Assembly (NCBI GenBank): GCA_015680685.1
Contig: MNCI01011808.1
Span: forward strand, 86,047 to 150,046
Direction of reading: 5' to 3'
DNA length: 64,000 bases
DNA from: Gnetum montanum
Taxonomy: Eukaryota; Streptophyta; Gnetopsida; Gnetales; Gnetaceae
Positions 22,090-34,633 of the stretch are shown one piece after another. The position numbers and the translations under genes are program-made. Position 1 is the stretch's first letter, and every line of letters starts with the position of its first letter. The notes under the pieces are model-generated. The model was not told the DNA's origin. It was given only the letters and a program-made list of their open reading frames with translations, and did not search any database.

Positions 22090-23220
22090 ACTTGAGGTAC
22101 AAGTGATTCACTGGGTTGGTGAACTCGTTCCCGTCCATGTCCGCCAACTTGAAGGCTCCATTCCCAAAGGATTTAAGAACCATGTAAGGGCCTTCCCAGT
22201 TGGCTAAGAATTTGCTCACATGCTCACGGATAGCCTTTAGGATGAGGTCTTCCTTCTGTACTGGCCGTCGATGTGGATCTGCATGGTACTTTTGCTATTG
22301 CTTGCTTTGGTAGTGCTATGTGCAGGTCAGCATCTGCATGTGCTCCTCTTCTATTGAGTCAAAATCAATGATCTGGGACTCGTTGTTCTAGGCTTCGCTT
22401 ACGACATCCGAGAGGATCATCTGGAGTGATGGTACTTGCAACTTAAGAGGCAACACAGCTTCAAATCCATAAACAAGGCTGTAAGGAGTCTTACTTGTCA
22501 CGGTTCTACACGTCGTTCTGTAGGCCCATAGAACATAAAGGATTTGCTCATGCCACTGCCTCTTGCTATTGCTAAGCATCCGCTTTAGCAAGTTGATGAT
22601 GGACTTATTTGTAGCCTCCACCTGTCCATTTGCCTATGGGTAATACGGGAAGGAGAATGATTGCCTAATGCCTAGATTGCTGCAGAAGGTTCGGGTTTCC
22701 GTACTACTGAACTATGGTGCATTCTCGGTTACAATAGTCATTAGAAGCCCAAACCTTGTCACGATGTTGTCCAGGATGAAGTGGCAGATCTGCTAAGATG
22801 TCGTCTTCCTTAGAGGGATGGCTTCCACCCACTTAGTGAAACACTCGGTGGTGGTGATAATGAAGTTGTGCCCCGCGGAGGACTTACGCATGATAGGTCC
22901 TATTAGGTCTAGTCCACATCATTGGAAAGGCCACATGATTTGCATTAGGTGTAGGTTCGTAGGTGAAACGTGTATGAGATTTGCGTATCGTTGGCACGTG
23001 TCGCACGTCTTGACTTTTGATAGACAGTCACACTCCATGTGGGGCCAATAGTACCCTAGGTGTCTAATTTTTGTAGCGATACCCCTAGGTGCTATGTGTC
23101 CACCGCACAGTCCCTCATGTACTTCATTAACTACCTTCTGCGCTTGCTCCCCACCCACGCATGTCAGCAATATCCCGTCATAGGAGCATCGGCACAGGGC
23201 GTCATTTCCCAAGAGCATAT
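22090..23220 (-). pseudogene. Integrase remnant of element D
   Basis: Zinc-binding part at 22919-23218 (HEGLCGGH, then CDTCQRYA), catalytic core around 22640-22900, and the C-terminal part at 22388-22621 (WHEQILYVLWAYRT, then TPYSLVYGFEAVLP). The third catalytic residue is kept in ANGQVEATNK (about 22610-22640), but the SDNG motif reads T-E-N-A and stops interrupt the core. Typical of Tat-type integrase, inactive here. Confidence 0.85.
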
Positions 23221-23299
23221 ATTGTCAGGCATGCTTATGGATTACATCTCTCTAGGCAGATGTCAGTCCACGTGGGGGTTCACCATGTTGTAAGTAGGC

Positions 23300-24360
23300 T
23301 TTAATGTTAGCGTACCACTCCTGGGTATCTGCAACACTGATAGAGGCCACGTGTCCCGCCTAAGTGATAGGCTCAGTACATTCGACAATCGAAGTCGGTA
23401 GACTTGCAAACGAGTGTGGTGGAATGTTTAGTGCAAGGGTTGCTAAGGCATCTGCCACGGTGTTCTCATTGCATGGCACGTGTTGCACATTTGTGGTTCC
23501 GAATTGCTTAAGCAGGCTTTTTTCTAAGTCTAGTTGCAGGTGCGTAGCTTTGCAGGCATAAACCTTGGTGATTTGATTCACAACTAGTTTTCAATCCCCA
23601 CGGATTTCCAAGTGTTGTATGCATAGTGTTTGGGCAACTGAGAGGCCTCTGAGTACCCCTCATATTCTGCCACATTGTTGGTGCAGGGGAACACAAAATG
23701 ATAAGCAAACGGGTGCATTTCCCTAGAGGAAAACGTAATGATGTCAGCCGCACTACCTCCTCATGTGGTTGAAGCGCTGTTGAAGTGTAAAGTAGCTTCT
23801 AGGTGCAATGGGATGATGTTGATAGTGCCAACATGCTCGTCTGGGAATTCGGGATCTATGGTTGCATGGTCGTCGACGGGTGAGGCCGTAAGTTGTGTTG
23901 CTATGGCTTGACCCTTAGTCGACGACTAGCTTACATAGTGTAGGTCGAACTCCACGGTTATTGCTTTCCTTCGGGCTATCCTGCTGCTTTCATATAGGTT
24001 TTTAGTGATAGCCCGGAGTATGTTGCTTTTGCAAATGATGTTAATTGTACTACGAAACAATTAGTGCCTCCATGTTTTTAATGCAAACACTAAGGCAAGG
24101 CAATTCCTCTCTACTTCGTTGTATTTCGTCTCATGCGCTATTAATGCGTGACTCAGGTAATACACTAGCATCTCAGATTCGTCGTCTCATTTCTGACATA
24201 GCAGTGCTGTGATAGATGTGTCAGAGGTAGCAAGGTAGATGAAGAAAGGCTTATCGCTTTCTGGCAGGTGCACAGTTGATAGGTGTGAAAGCTCTTCCTT
24301 CAAGTCATCGAAGGCTTGTTAACACTGGGTTCTCCATTTGTAGTTAAACCCTTTCTTTAG
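23300..24360 (-). pseudogene. RNase H region of element D
   Basis: At 23360-23581 the minus strand reads VNQITKVYACKATHLQLDL and HVPCNENTVADALATLA, the last helix of plant Ty3/gypsy RNase H with its ADALA motif. Upstream, 23590-24360, fragments of the first RNase H-like (connection) domain are spread over frames. Tat-group elements carry two RNase H-type domains; whether both are here cannot be settled by eye. Confidence 0.7.
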
Positions 24361-24370
24361 AAGATGTTGC

Positions 24371-25110
24371 ATGTGGTGTAACTTGTCAGTCAACTTTGCT
24401 ATAAACCTTCAGATGAATTGTACCCTACCTTGTAAGCCACGTAACTCCTTAAGCTTTATAGGAGGTGCCAGGTTGACGATGGCCTTGACTTTGTCAGGGT
24501 CCACCCGTATTCCGACCTTTGATACCACGAATCCTAACATGCATCCGGTTCTCACCTCAAAGACACACTTCTTAGGATTGAGGCATAGATCAAGCATTTG
24601 GCAACACTTAAGGACTACCCCTAGGTCGCATGGGTGATCAGCTGCCTCCTTGGACTTGACTACTATATCATCCATGTAGTCATTTAACATTTCTAGGATG
24701 TAGTCGCTGAAGACGTAAGTCATGGCTCGTTGGTAGGTTGCCACGGTGTTCTTAAGACCAAAAGGCATCATGGTGTAACAGAAGGTACCCCATGGGGTCA
24801 TGAAGGTTATTGTTAGCTGATGCTCTGGGTTGATGCGAATTTGGTTGTAGCCGGAGAAGCCATCCATGAAGGATAATAGAGCATGACCAGCTGTAGTGTC
24901 GATGAGTTGATCGATGCTTGGAAGTGGGAAATCGTCCTTGATCGTTGTTTTGTTCAGATCCCGGAAGTCTATACAAATTCGTTTTCCTCCCGTTTACTTG
25001 GAAACTACGACGATGTTGCATACCCACTTCGAGTAATCAACTACGCAGATGAAACTAGCTTGGTATAGCTTGGTGATTTCATCCCTCATGGCTAGTGCGA
25101 TTTCTGGTTT
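24371..25110 (-). pseudogene. Reverse transcriptase remnant of element D
   Basis: Best piece 24409-24867: MDGFSGYNQIRI, TPWGTFCYTMMPFGLKN, then NDYMDDIVVKSK with an intact Y-M-D-D (24667-24678) and LNPKKCVFEV. The N-terminal fingers (24752-25110) lie in another frame, with a stop before them. The MPFGLKN and CVFEV wording is that of Tat-like RTs and differs clearly from A and C. Confidence 0.9.
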
Positions 25111-25640
25111 GATCTTACGAGCTTTTTGCTTAACTACCTTCATGCGCAGGTCTAGGACGATGTTGTGCTATATCAGCCTTGGATCTAAACCTAGCATGTC
25201 ACTGTATGACCATGCGAATACTTTGATATTGTCTTACAAAATTTTGGCTACATTTTCGTGTGTCTGCACATCTAGGAGGGAGCTAAGTTTTAACGTTTTC
25301 ACTTCCCCCTTGGACGTGATCATAGGCGTCTCAATGAGAGGGTCTTCAGTCACATACCCGACCTCCAAATTTAGAGTTCGAACTAGTTGCTCAGGCCAGT
25401 CCGAGGCTGTTTCTAAGGATGCTATAGTGCTAGTTGTGGCTGACACCCAATTGATTAGATCGAGGTTCAATTGTCTTGCGAGCTTGCCATGTGGACCTGC
25501 TAAAGCTAAGGGTGTGGAGAGGTCACAATGGATTTCCATTTTGCTTAACCTGTCAAGATGAGATGAAAGCCTAGTTAAGAGGCACCTATCGGTAGTAGTC
25601 GTGTATAACAAAAACTTGCAAAGTAATGACGAGATGTAAC
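25111..25640 (-). pseudogene. Linker preceding RT in element D
   Basis: One open stretch (25234-25611) encodes about 125 residues without a recognised fold, reading into the RT fingers through a stop. By position it is the start of the RT-side coding region, after the antisense segment. Confidence 0.45.
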
Positions 25641-26110
25641 TAGCAAAGTGTGATTTAAAGATTAAAATTTTGCCAGTTTAAAGTCATGGCAGACTGTTAA
25701 GGCATGGAGATGCAGGGCTGCTAAAAGGAAAAATGTAAAATTGTCGATATGAGCACATGAAACTGCTAAAAAGAAAATATAAAACTGCCAATGCAAAAAC
25801 GCGAGATTGCTAGTTTAGCATCATTGTGGACTGCGAACGTATAACAGGTCGAAAATGCTAGTTTAAGGTCTTTTTGGACCGTTGAAGTCACTGCTACGCT
25901 AGGATTGCTAATTTAAGGTCTTTCCGAACTGCGAAAGTTACAACTATGCTAGGGTTGCTATTTTAAGGTCTTTTCAAATTGGTATAATCAAAAATATAAT
26001 TTTTTTTTCATTTTTCGAGAATGCAAGCAGTTAGCTTGAAGCGTGTTAAGATTTTAATGCCAACAATGCTACGATGTCATGGCAAGCATGCTACGCTGTA
26101 CGGTGCACTC
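25641..26110. repeat. Degenerate repeats beside the antisense segment of element D
   Basis: Several imperfect copies of TGCTAGTTTAAGGTCTTT followed by a GGACTG-like block at 25800-25980, with GCTACGCTA motifs. Similar wording to the 39-bp repeat at 21770-22075. No coding signal. Confidence 0.6.
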
Positions 26111-27520
26111 TACATTAAATGAAGAGAGAGAGTGACAAGTTTCCCTTTTTTACCATTACGGCCATAAATAGGGATTAAACCCTGGTAAGCTTGTCATTCT
26201 CAGCATAAGAGCGCAGAGCCCATATTCAGAGCACAAAGCAATTTCGGAGCATAGGGCGATTGTGCTAACAGCGAGTAAGGCAGTTTTTTGCATCGCGACG
26301 AGGAAAATTTTGTAAGCAGGACAATGGCTCCAAAGAAGAAACGCACAAATTTGACACTTGCAAAGGTTAAGGAGATAAAGAAAACCCTAGGGCATGTGAC
26401 ATAAGCACGCGTCATGACTCGAGAGGACACGCCATTAACTCGGTAGGCCACCATGCTCCTTTGTTTTTTTTTGCGATTTTGTTATCATTTTTTGCTTCTG
26501 TTTTCTGCTTTCGTTTTATATCCTAGTCTTAGCCATTTGTGTTTTTTTTGCCATCGCGTTGTTTTGGCCTTTGCATCGTCGCTGTTGCCATCTCGGCTAC
26601 GACGAGTGCATAAACGTTACACCATTGTTGTATGCAATGTTACTTAAACCGCCATCGCTGCGGTTGTCATAATCGCGGGGATTTGCACAATTTAAGTTAC
26701 TTGGCTTTCGAATGACGTGACGTAGGACCTCGAGGAAGGTTGGACCATGCGTGATGTGATAGTGCAACACATGTTTTTTCGGGGCATATTGTTAATCACC
26801 CTGTTAGGGTTAATTGCTCTATTTCTACGCTAGGCTATTTTCGCTATGCTAGCGCTTTCATGTTCTTACTATGCTATGTGCGGGAAGAGGGTTATGCTAC
26901 GCTATATGCATGAACTGCTAGGTATAGCTATGTTGCGTGTGCATTGCACTTAGACGTGATGCTAACATTTGCTGGTTGTGTTGTGCAAGATGGGGCTAAG
27001 GCCAATTCTGATTGTCTTAGAAATTGCAGGGGTCCTATGTCATGCAAGCAAACCTGTGGCCAATGCTCCTCCTCCCTAGATACATGTAGGAGAGTGAGGG
27101 ATCTGGTTCAGGGAAGGAGCACAAGAGTTCCTACAATACCTCGTCAATCATTTCAGTGTGATCGTTTGGTCATACCTAGAGAAGGAAGAGGCGGTCGTCA
27201 TAACCAAAGCCATATTGCTTGGGGCAAGTTAGGGCATCCTGAGGTTTTTGATGGATGGGGCAATCATGAGTAGGCAGGGAGAAGGATATAGTCAATGCCC
27301 CACATGGTTAAGGCGTTTGGCCTAGATCTGGGACATGCCTGAGTACAGCTGCTACCATCATTACAACACATTGTTTGTTGCACGTTAAATGGCAACGTGC
27401 TTTCAATACCCACTAGGAACTGTCTACTGTGCTGGCGAGTGAGTTTTACAGCCTTGTTTTGCTACGTAGTGCAACGCTGGCCATGTTGGCCAAATGCTAA
27501 CAGTATGTTTTTGCTACTAG

Positions 27521-27810
27521 GTTCTACATCAATAAGGATGGGGTTCATGATCGATCAGGTCTGCTGACCATAGCACGGATAGCCCTATAGGAGTTCTCTT
27601 TTGTTGAGAACTTGCGTGCGGGTGTGATTGGTCAATGCGGGGGTGAATACCGCACCTACCCCTACCTATACCCCATTCCCTATGATAAGTGCAAGGGGTC
27701 TAGTTGGCTAGATGAGGAGTGGGCAGAACCCTTCAAACCGATCATGGTTGAATAAGTTCTAGTTAGTCTTCTGCTATTCCTATTACCGTACAGACCCGGT
27801 AGGCCAAGCA
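27521..27810 (+). pseudogene. Exon-like block of the antisense cargo
   Basis: Starts right after acceptor CTACTAG and ends at donor GTAAGT (27811). One frame reads FYINKDGVHDRSGLLTIARI, one stop, then ENLRAGVIGQCGGEYRTYP and WLDEEWAEPFKP. No family recognised; the composition is that of a globular protein rather than random sequence. Confidence 0.5.
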
Positions 27811-28048
27811 GTAAGTGTTGTGTGCTTAAATGTCTTTGCAATCTCTAGATTTTCTACGTTTTTATGCTAAACGTTTTTGTGAAAACTGTTATAGGGATGA
27901 AGAAGCCTCAGGAGGTGACGATGGTGATCACCGAGACATAGGGGACGAACATCTACTTCAAGTACCAAGAACATCCAAAAGGTTAGGCTTATGAATAAAT
28001 GATGTGGCTTCAGACTCCTTGGTCTAGAACATCCAAAAGGCTAGGCTT

Positions 28049-28650
28049 ATGGATCTATTCCTGGCCTCGAATCCAAGCGTTCCTACCGTCGAGATGCTCT
28101 TCCTGGTCAACTCCTTTTTCGAAAAGGCGAGCCACTTCCGCATGTGCATACAGGGCGTACAGGTGATCATTGACATCAATGACCAACTATTTGCGGACCT
28201 GTTCGATGTCCCTGCCGATGGCATTCCTATAGGATCGAAGGGCAAGAAGGAGCTGACCCTTCAGAAAAATTACCTTCAGGAGTGGTTAGGGATTGCCAAG
28301 GAGTGGAAGGGGCTCCCCATGGAGAATCTCAAAGAAGGACCCGCCAAGGAGACTTATCCTATCTTCCATGCTCACGCATTTCCCCAGCTACTTACCCAAG
28401 GGAAGGTCCTGGGGATTGAGCAAGTTTGGATAATGCGTAAGGTCATGGAAGAGGGAGCCCGCTACAACTAGGCCAGGTTTCTATGTAAAGGCTTGCAGAC
28501 CGAAATCTTGGGGCTCCATAAGAAATCGAAGTCCCATTCCAATATACATTATGCCTTCTACATAGCCTGTCTAAGGTGTTTTGCGGAGTTTCTGATGGTT
28601 CAAGAGAATGGAGCCTAGGTCATCTGAAATCACAATCAGATTTCCAGACC
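28049..28650 (+). pseudogene. Antisense cargo: plant-transposon-protein-like domain
   Basis: A 140-residue open stretch (28049-28471) reads FEKASHFRMCIQGVQVIIDI, LFADLFDVPADGIPIGS and, after one stop, continues for about 50 residues (LQTEILGLHKKSKSHS, YFAFLI-like). The pattern of a short strand with VxGVxVxI followed by FxxLFDVP resembles the putative plant transposon or mobile domain regions found near gypsy elements. That link is a tentative inference from wording; no search was possible. A 26-bp block AGAACATCCAAAAGG... is duplicated at 27968 and 28027. Confidence 0.5.
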
Positions 28651-28738
28651 GTGGATTCGCCAGATCCTCTGGACCACCTGAGCCCAAGATCCCTTAGAAA
28701 TAATTGGGGAGTCACTGTCTGTAACAACTAAGGATCGG

Positions 28739-29455
28739 GTGGCCTACAACTTTCATGGCCCAGATAGCGTAGGGAAGATGCCTCCTTTTGTAGCCAGTAG
28801 CATGTCGTGGGAGGAACGTCTCATAGCCAAGACTGTGACCAAAAAGTTGCAGCAGAAGAGGCCTCTTCCAGCTAAGGAAACCCTTCACATGGAGGAAGAG
28901 GAGGGATGGAGACTGTGGCTTAAACTACAGAGGACGCAACCCCCCATTGGTAAACGCTTTTGTTTAATGCCTACCTTGTTATTGTCTACCACCCTATGCT
29001 ACGCTAGGTGGCATAGTGTAGCGTAGAATCTGTTTCAAGCTAACTTATTTTGGACTAATGCAAACATATTTCTTGAATAGTAGAGGAAGAAGAAGAAGAG
29101 GAAGGTGACGAAGAGGTGTTGACCCCTAAGACGGGGGCAACGAATAAGGACACGGAGGCCCTAGTCTCGGAAGAGAGGGCCCCGGTCAAGAAAGAGAGAA
29201 CCCCTATCACTAAGGTAGGGGCTCTTATTGTTAGGGAGAATCCTCCTACTAATGAAGAGGAGTCTCCCTTGAATAAAAAAGATGTTGATCTTCTAAAAGG
29301 AAAGGCACCAGTGCATGAGGAAGAGACTCGTACAAACTTGGCAGGGACCTCTGCCAAGGCTACCGCCATCATCCTGCATCAGCAAGAAAGGAGACCGCAG
29401 TTGGACGTTGGTCAGTTTGGAAATATGTTTGCCTTGTCATAGCCCATTTCGACCA
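28739..29455 (+). pseudogene. Antisense cargo: acidic/lysine-rich exons
   Basis: The first block (28739-28949) ends at donor GTAAAC (28950); the second begins after acceptor GAATAG (29079-29080) with a glutamate run and continues to 29442 as a low-complexity E/K/P/T-rich stretch, ending at a stop. The intron between them carries the GCTACGCTAGGTGGC filler seen in the LTR, which supports it being noncoding. Confidence 0.5.
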
Positions 29456-29721
29456 TTTCTGATACGTTTAGCTATGTAATAGGCATCACTATTGATGCTG
29501 CAAGACCTCCTCCGACTCGTATGGAATCATGGGCCGAGATCCTTGATAAGTTTCCATACATGCAAGGAATTGTCGACGACATGATTAGCTGCCTTTAGTA
29601 GGTGGATCCTGACACGGGTAAGTAGTAGTGTTAGGTGCTCTCATGTTGTTATGCTAGAGTTTCTTGAGTTTGCTAGTCTTGCTACGCTAACGTGATTGCT
29701 ACGCTTTTTGTGTCATGGCAG

Positions 29722-30420
29722 CCTCTTGGCTTAAATGGAACATGACATGGCCTTTGAAAGTCGATGTCGTGCCTACATTCCCACCTGAAGTGACCGAGGT
29801 GTCTCGTCACGCATACGACAAGGCTTGCAAATGCACTTTGCACTTGGCACGCTCCTTGTGGGAGTATAAGCACGTCAACGAGGACCTATGGAAATGGGTC
29901 CAAAAAACTGAGCAAAGGGAGGCTGACTTGAGCATCGAGGTGGAGGATCTCAAGTTGAGGAACGAGTTCCTCATAGCCCGTGACACAAATAACGAGGACT
30001 AGCGCATGGCTATAATAGACTACACTAGGTTTTGGACAGTCGCACGTCAGAACATTGAAGCCACCTGTGAAATAATAGAACAACAGATGCAAATAGACTT
30101 ACTAGCCCAGAAGTGCCAAGATTTGAAAGATTTCAGCACTAAGGTTTACAAATGGGGGTAGTCCCAGAAAAACCACAAACACATGTATAAATTGGAAAAT
30201 TCCAGCCATCGTAATTTGTACAGGGACGCTGTTGTGGAGGCGTTTACATATAAAGCATTCATAAATGCCATTGACGCTTCTGAGGCCTATGCCAAGTTCA
30301 AAGAACATATAAAGCATTCATAAATGTCATTGACGCTTCTGAGGCCTATGCCAAGTTCAAAGAGCAGGTGAAGGTTACGGAATCTCTTGACCTGAAAGTG
30401 CACCTTACTACATGAGAGAC
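29722..30420 (+). pseudogene. Antisense cargo: coiled-coil-like exon with 59-bp duplication
   Basis: Begins after acceptor ATGGCAG (29721). Encodes an alpha-helical stretch rich in E, K, L and W (LWEYKHVNEDLWKWVQKTEQ, EVEDLKLRNEFL), with stops at 30001 and further on, then helical QNIEATCEIIEQQMQ. A 59-bp tandem duplication (30246-30304 and 30305-30363) shifts the frame. Likely the C-terminal coiled coil of the cargo protein. Confidence 0.5.
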
Positions 30421-30649
30421 TGTAACCGTCTCCTTTTCTCCAGGACCACCAAGGTGGACAACCACTGAAAGGGAGAGAGCTACTGTGGATGCTGAACCAA
30501 GCAATAGGCGTTAGGTGGACATCACAGCAGAGGAGGTTTAGCACCATCTTGAGCTTGGTTTAGATCGAATACCCTTCGAGACGAATGCAGGTCCTTCTTA
30601 CGTTAGTTGATTTCTGCGCTAACTTGTTCATTGCATACGTGTAATGTTT

Positions 30650-30800
30650 TGTGTAAAATGTTCATTCTTTCATGTATTAGTTTTAGGCCATTTCAGGCCA
30701 TTGCTAGTTTTAGGCCGTTTTGGGCCATTACTATTTTTAGGCCATTTCAAGCCTCTATGTAACATAGTTTTAGGCCGTTTCGGGCCATAGCGTAACATGC
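30650..30800. repeat. GGCC-rich degenerate repeat between antisense cargo and protease
   Basis: About four to five imperfect copies of TTTTAGGCCGTTTCGGGCCAT. It marks the boundary between the plus-strand cargo and the minus-strand protease. Confidence 0.75.
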
Positions 30801-30849
30801 CAAAAGGATGTTAACAAAGCAAGGTAGGAAGTAGTGGGGTTCCTACGCT

Positions 30850-31710
30850 ATGCGTAGCTACTTCTTGACCCATAATGGGTTGAGCGGAACGTAAGGCCGA
30901 GGTGTTTTGCCAGGGCCCTTGTTCACATCATTGTCCCCTGCTTGGAAGGGCAACTCAACCCATGTGCTTTCATTTTGGAGACCGATCTGCTGGGCCGATT
31001 CTCCCGCTAGATGATTAATGTATGCATAAGAAGGTGCTTCATTCTCAGAGGTTACGACCTCTAAGCCCTGCTCCATGTCTATGTTACTGATCACTTGCGC
31101 TACTACTTCGTCACCATGGATCACCACCTCCCTGCCTGCGTATGGTAGGTGAATTTCCTGGTGTATGGGTGAGGAGACAGCCCTAAGTTGTGCTAACCAT
31201 GATCTCCCCAAGATCAAGTTAAACTCGGGCATTTGCTTGACCATGATAAACATTGTGCTTATGGGGAACTAGTCCCCTACCATGAAGTCTATGTGGACTG
31301 TGTCCTTCACCAAGATGCGTGCCCCGTTGAACGACCTCAAGCATGACATCGTTGTGGGTTTGATCTGGTCGACCAAGCCTAATTTTTCCACAATAGGGAA
31401 GGGGACGACATTTGTGGCAACCCCATCATCAACATGTACCCTTTGGATCCGGTGTTGGCCGACTCGAATTGTGATGAAGAGAGGTGTCATAGTTACCTTA
31501 CCCCTTTTGGGATCTTCCCTAATGGAGTCATCGCAGAAAGTGAGTTGAGACGATTCTAGCTCTATGGGTGCAGAGGGAAGCATGACCGAGTGGATCACTT
31601 CCTCTTCTACTGGAATTTCTTTGTTGACTGGAATCACTGTCAACATGTGGATCAGAGCCTCGCGGTATGGGACAGATGTCATGACTAGGTCGTACAAGCT
31701 CAATGTAGTG
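30850..31710 (-). pseudogene. Protease remnant of element D
   Basis: N-terminal half (31269-31703) reads QRVHVDDGVATNVVPFPIVE with D-D-G (31422-31430) where retropepsins have D-T/S-G, then LRSFNGARILVKDTVHIDF. After one stop the second half (30858-31253) reads FNLILGRSWLAQLRAVSSPI and HQEIHLPY. The LLLGRPWIH-like block with AVxSxLHQ is the wording of Tat/Ogre proteases (family knowledge). Confidence 0.85.
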
Positions 31711-31809
31711 TTTTTTTATTTTAGAGCTTGTTCGACCTGAGTGAAGGCATCCAAGAGGTCTTGGCCACCCCCCTGTTTAAAGCTTTCCTTTTCTATTTGT
31801 CCCAGAAGA

Positions 31810-34633
31810 CAAATTTCCTAAGGAAGGGTGACTTTGGACCTAGGCTCAAACCCTTTTTGGCAGGGCGGCGAGGACTGTGCAGTTATAGCAACGTTCATCT
31901 TTGGTAACAAGGGCGTAGATGTAGGGGGTGGAGATGTAGGCTTGGAAGTACCAAGGGTGGCACTTCCTCTCAACGTCTCACCTGCGAAACACACTTCCCA
32001 TTTTTTAAGATGAGAAGGTTGTTCAGCTGTCTTATAAGGGACAAGGGCTATCAAATGGATCGGCCCCCTAATGATAAAAGGAGTTAACGGTGTTTAACGC
32101 GTGGAGTGGTGCAGTTTCGCTAACAGGTGGCACAGAGATGGATGCCCGAGAATGAACTCTCAGGACGAACAACTGTAGCGAGCTTCGGCTAGCCGCTAGT
32201 GGTGCTAGTGCACTATGCTGAGGCACACGGACCACGAATGGCTACTGGGGTGGCTTAGAATCACTATTGATACCGATGGCGTTGATGACGTAATCAACAT
32301 TGTTGTCGTTGAGGAGGTTTGTGTAAACATACATAGATTGGTTCTCAGGGCGTACTAAGTTGCTGTTATCCAGTACCAATTTTCCCTGATCGATCAACCT
32401 CTAAATGTCATCCTACAACGCCAAACAGTAATCTGTGTTGTGACCACATTGTTGGTGATAGTCACAAAACCTATCCAGCCTAAAACCCTTAAGAACTGGG
32501 GCCTCATTGGGCAGGGCTAAGGAGGGGTTCCTAAGGAGCTCGCAGTAGCGTTGATGTCTCCTGATTCCTTCTTCCAACATCTGCTTGTGTTGGATGTGCT
32601 CCACTGCCAATAGATGCTTCAGAAGTTCTGAAGGCTTGAGAGGCAGTGGAGTATACTTTGAGCGATCTTTACACTCAAAGTTCGGTTTGGGTTGTGCAAA
32701 TGTCTTAGGTGCAAGAATTGGAGATTACAATGTGTTGCCTTGCTTGGGCATGGGGTTAGCTACAGGCACAACCGATTTCTTGTTGTTCTTGTTACCATTG
32801 TTACTCTGTTTAGGCTTGGCCTCAATCGCCATAGCGGCCAATATGGTTGTTGGGGCTTTACCCTTATCCTTCTTTGTGAAGGTGTTTTTGTAGGAGATGT
32901 AGGCTAGGTCTTTGCTTGCCTCTGCCATGTCTTGTATACTCTTAGTCTGAGCAAAGGCTTGACTAAGAATGTGAAGGGCGAGGTAGTACAGTTTAGACTT
33001 GATAAAGTCATTCACTGTACCCTTAAAGACGGCCAACAAGTGGGCCTCTGTAATGGGCTCGCGAATTTTGTTAAGGGTTGTGCTCCATCGCTAGATGAAT
33101 TTCTGGACCAATTCCAGAGGCTCCTGCTTCACCCTCATTAGTTGGTCCAACATGATTTCTAGCTTCAAGTTATACTTGAAGTGCGTCACAAACTGGATCA
33201 TAAGCTCTTCTAAAGTTGAAATAGATGAGCATGGTAGTGCACGATATCAATCCAAGGCTCTCCTGGCTAGGGACATAGCGAAGACACAAATAATCGTGTG
33301 TAGCCATTGTTGCAACAGGAGAGACTCAGACCTAAAAGTAACTAGATGTGCATTGGGATCCCCCTCCCCATCGTACTTCGTTAAGTGGGTAGCGTTAGCG
33401 CAAGGATTGTAGGGCTGATGGGATCATCTTGGTAAAAGTCCATGACTTGTACCGTGTCAGACCCAACAGCCTTAAGGCATTTAATTTCCTCAGTGAGGGT
33501 CTGGATGAGCTAGAACGCTTGGTCCACGTTGTGGATGGTTGGGGAACTACTGAGGTAATTCCCATCTATGGAATGGCGGGGGTGGTCGCATGACCCATCA
33601 GCGGTATCGTTGGGGTAGCCCCTGCTAGCAGTGCTGCTTGCACTGTCCACCACCCAGCAGGTGGTGAAGTTGGAGCAGCAACTATGGGTTGTGCTGTTGG
33701 ATAGACCGCTTGTGTCGCCAGTGGAATAAACCACAACCCCGTGTTGGGTTGTACTATTTGCGGGGTTTGGTAGGTCTGAGGGAGAACATAATGAGACATC
33801 TGCAATGGCTGTGGAATAGGCGAAGAAGTGAATAGGGCCCACCATGTGGATGGGCCCGAGCCCACCACAGTGGGTGAAATAGACATGAATGTAGGAATTG
33901 AAACAAAAGTTGCGTACAATTGTGAAGTAGGTACAATATGAACAAGCGACAGGGTAGCCGTGATTGGTGTGTAATGCGTTACAGGAATGGACTGATGAAC
34001 AACTTGCGAAGGCATAGCTGCTGCAAATGAAACAGGGGAATAAGGACGTTGATACGTCGGGAAGGTGACATGGCTACCCATTGTGGTTGTAGTTGTAGGC
34101 TGCAGGAGCGTAGGCGTGATCATAAACAAAGCGGTGATAGACAACGGATTAGCCCAAAAGGACTAGATAGGAGGCACAGGAGTGGGGTTGGTTTGACCTT
34201 CCTCATTGGATTGGGAATCAAGTTCCTCTTGTCTATCCTGGAAGGCGTCTTCCTGGTTAGACATTGTGTCCTATTGCTCCCTAAGCCTAGCCAACTGGAT
34301 TAGTTGGTCTAGAAGCCTTTATTTTGTCTGTCTCAATGGTATGGAAGTTTCGAGAGTGGGAACAAACTCCTTCCCATCGTAGTAAGTGAACTCAAAGCTA
34401 CGTTTTCCTTCAAACTTGTGTACATCCAAATGCATGTTTGCCTGAACCTTTGCACAGAGGAAGTTATAGCACTCATATTGCTGGGCCAAGCCCTCAGGTC
34501 CTTGGTTTTGGATCCTGAGGGATCGACGTGTTTCCAGCATCGGGTTCAGCGGTTGTTCAGCACCTATGATGCCTTGAACCATGATGGGAACCTCAACGTT
34601 GAAGGTATTAGCAGTAGTAGTTGTAGAAGTCAT
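31810..34633 (-). pseudogene. Gag remnant of element D
   Basis: Probable start at 34633 (MTSTTTTANTFNVEVP). Downstream come a proline/serine/threonine-rich stretch (33566-34144), the capsid-like core (about 32700-33420: YDGEGDPNAHLVTF, later FKYNLKLE and AFAQTKSIQDMAEASKDL), and a zinc knuckle C-x2-H-x3-G-H-x4-C near 32425-32470 (CDYHQQCGHNTDYC). Frameshifts and stops are frequent. The knuckle type is common in Tat-group gag. Confidence 0.8.

Larger units (their letters stand above)
26150..30550 (+). pseudogene. Antisense spliced gene-like cargo of element D, overall span
   Basis: Between the protease and RT of element D the coding signal switches to the plus strand. Visible parts: a TATA-like CATAAATAG (26163-26171), an ATG with basic start MAPKKKRT (26324), and exon-like blocks separated by four GT-AG introns at about 27439-27520, 27811-27894, 28950-29080 and 29618-29721, three with GTRAGT donors. 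Several exons contain stops, so the gene is decayed. Antisense additional ORFs are known in plant gypsy elements; the family of this one is not recognised. See the separate exon entries. Confidence 0.65.

Noticed and set aside
30102-30547. Minus-strand frames over the coiled-coil region of the antisense cargo
   Set aside because: Two of them repeat because of the 59-bp duplication; the plus-strand reading has the helical composition and splice site.
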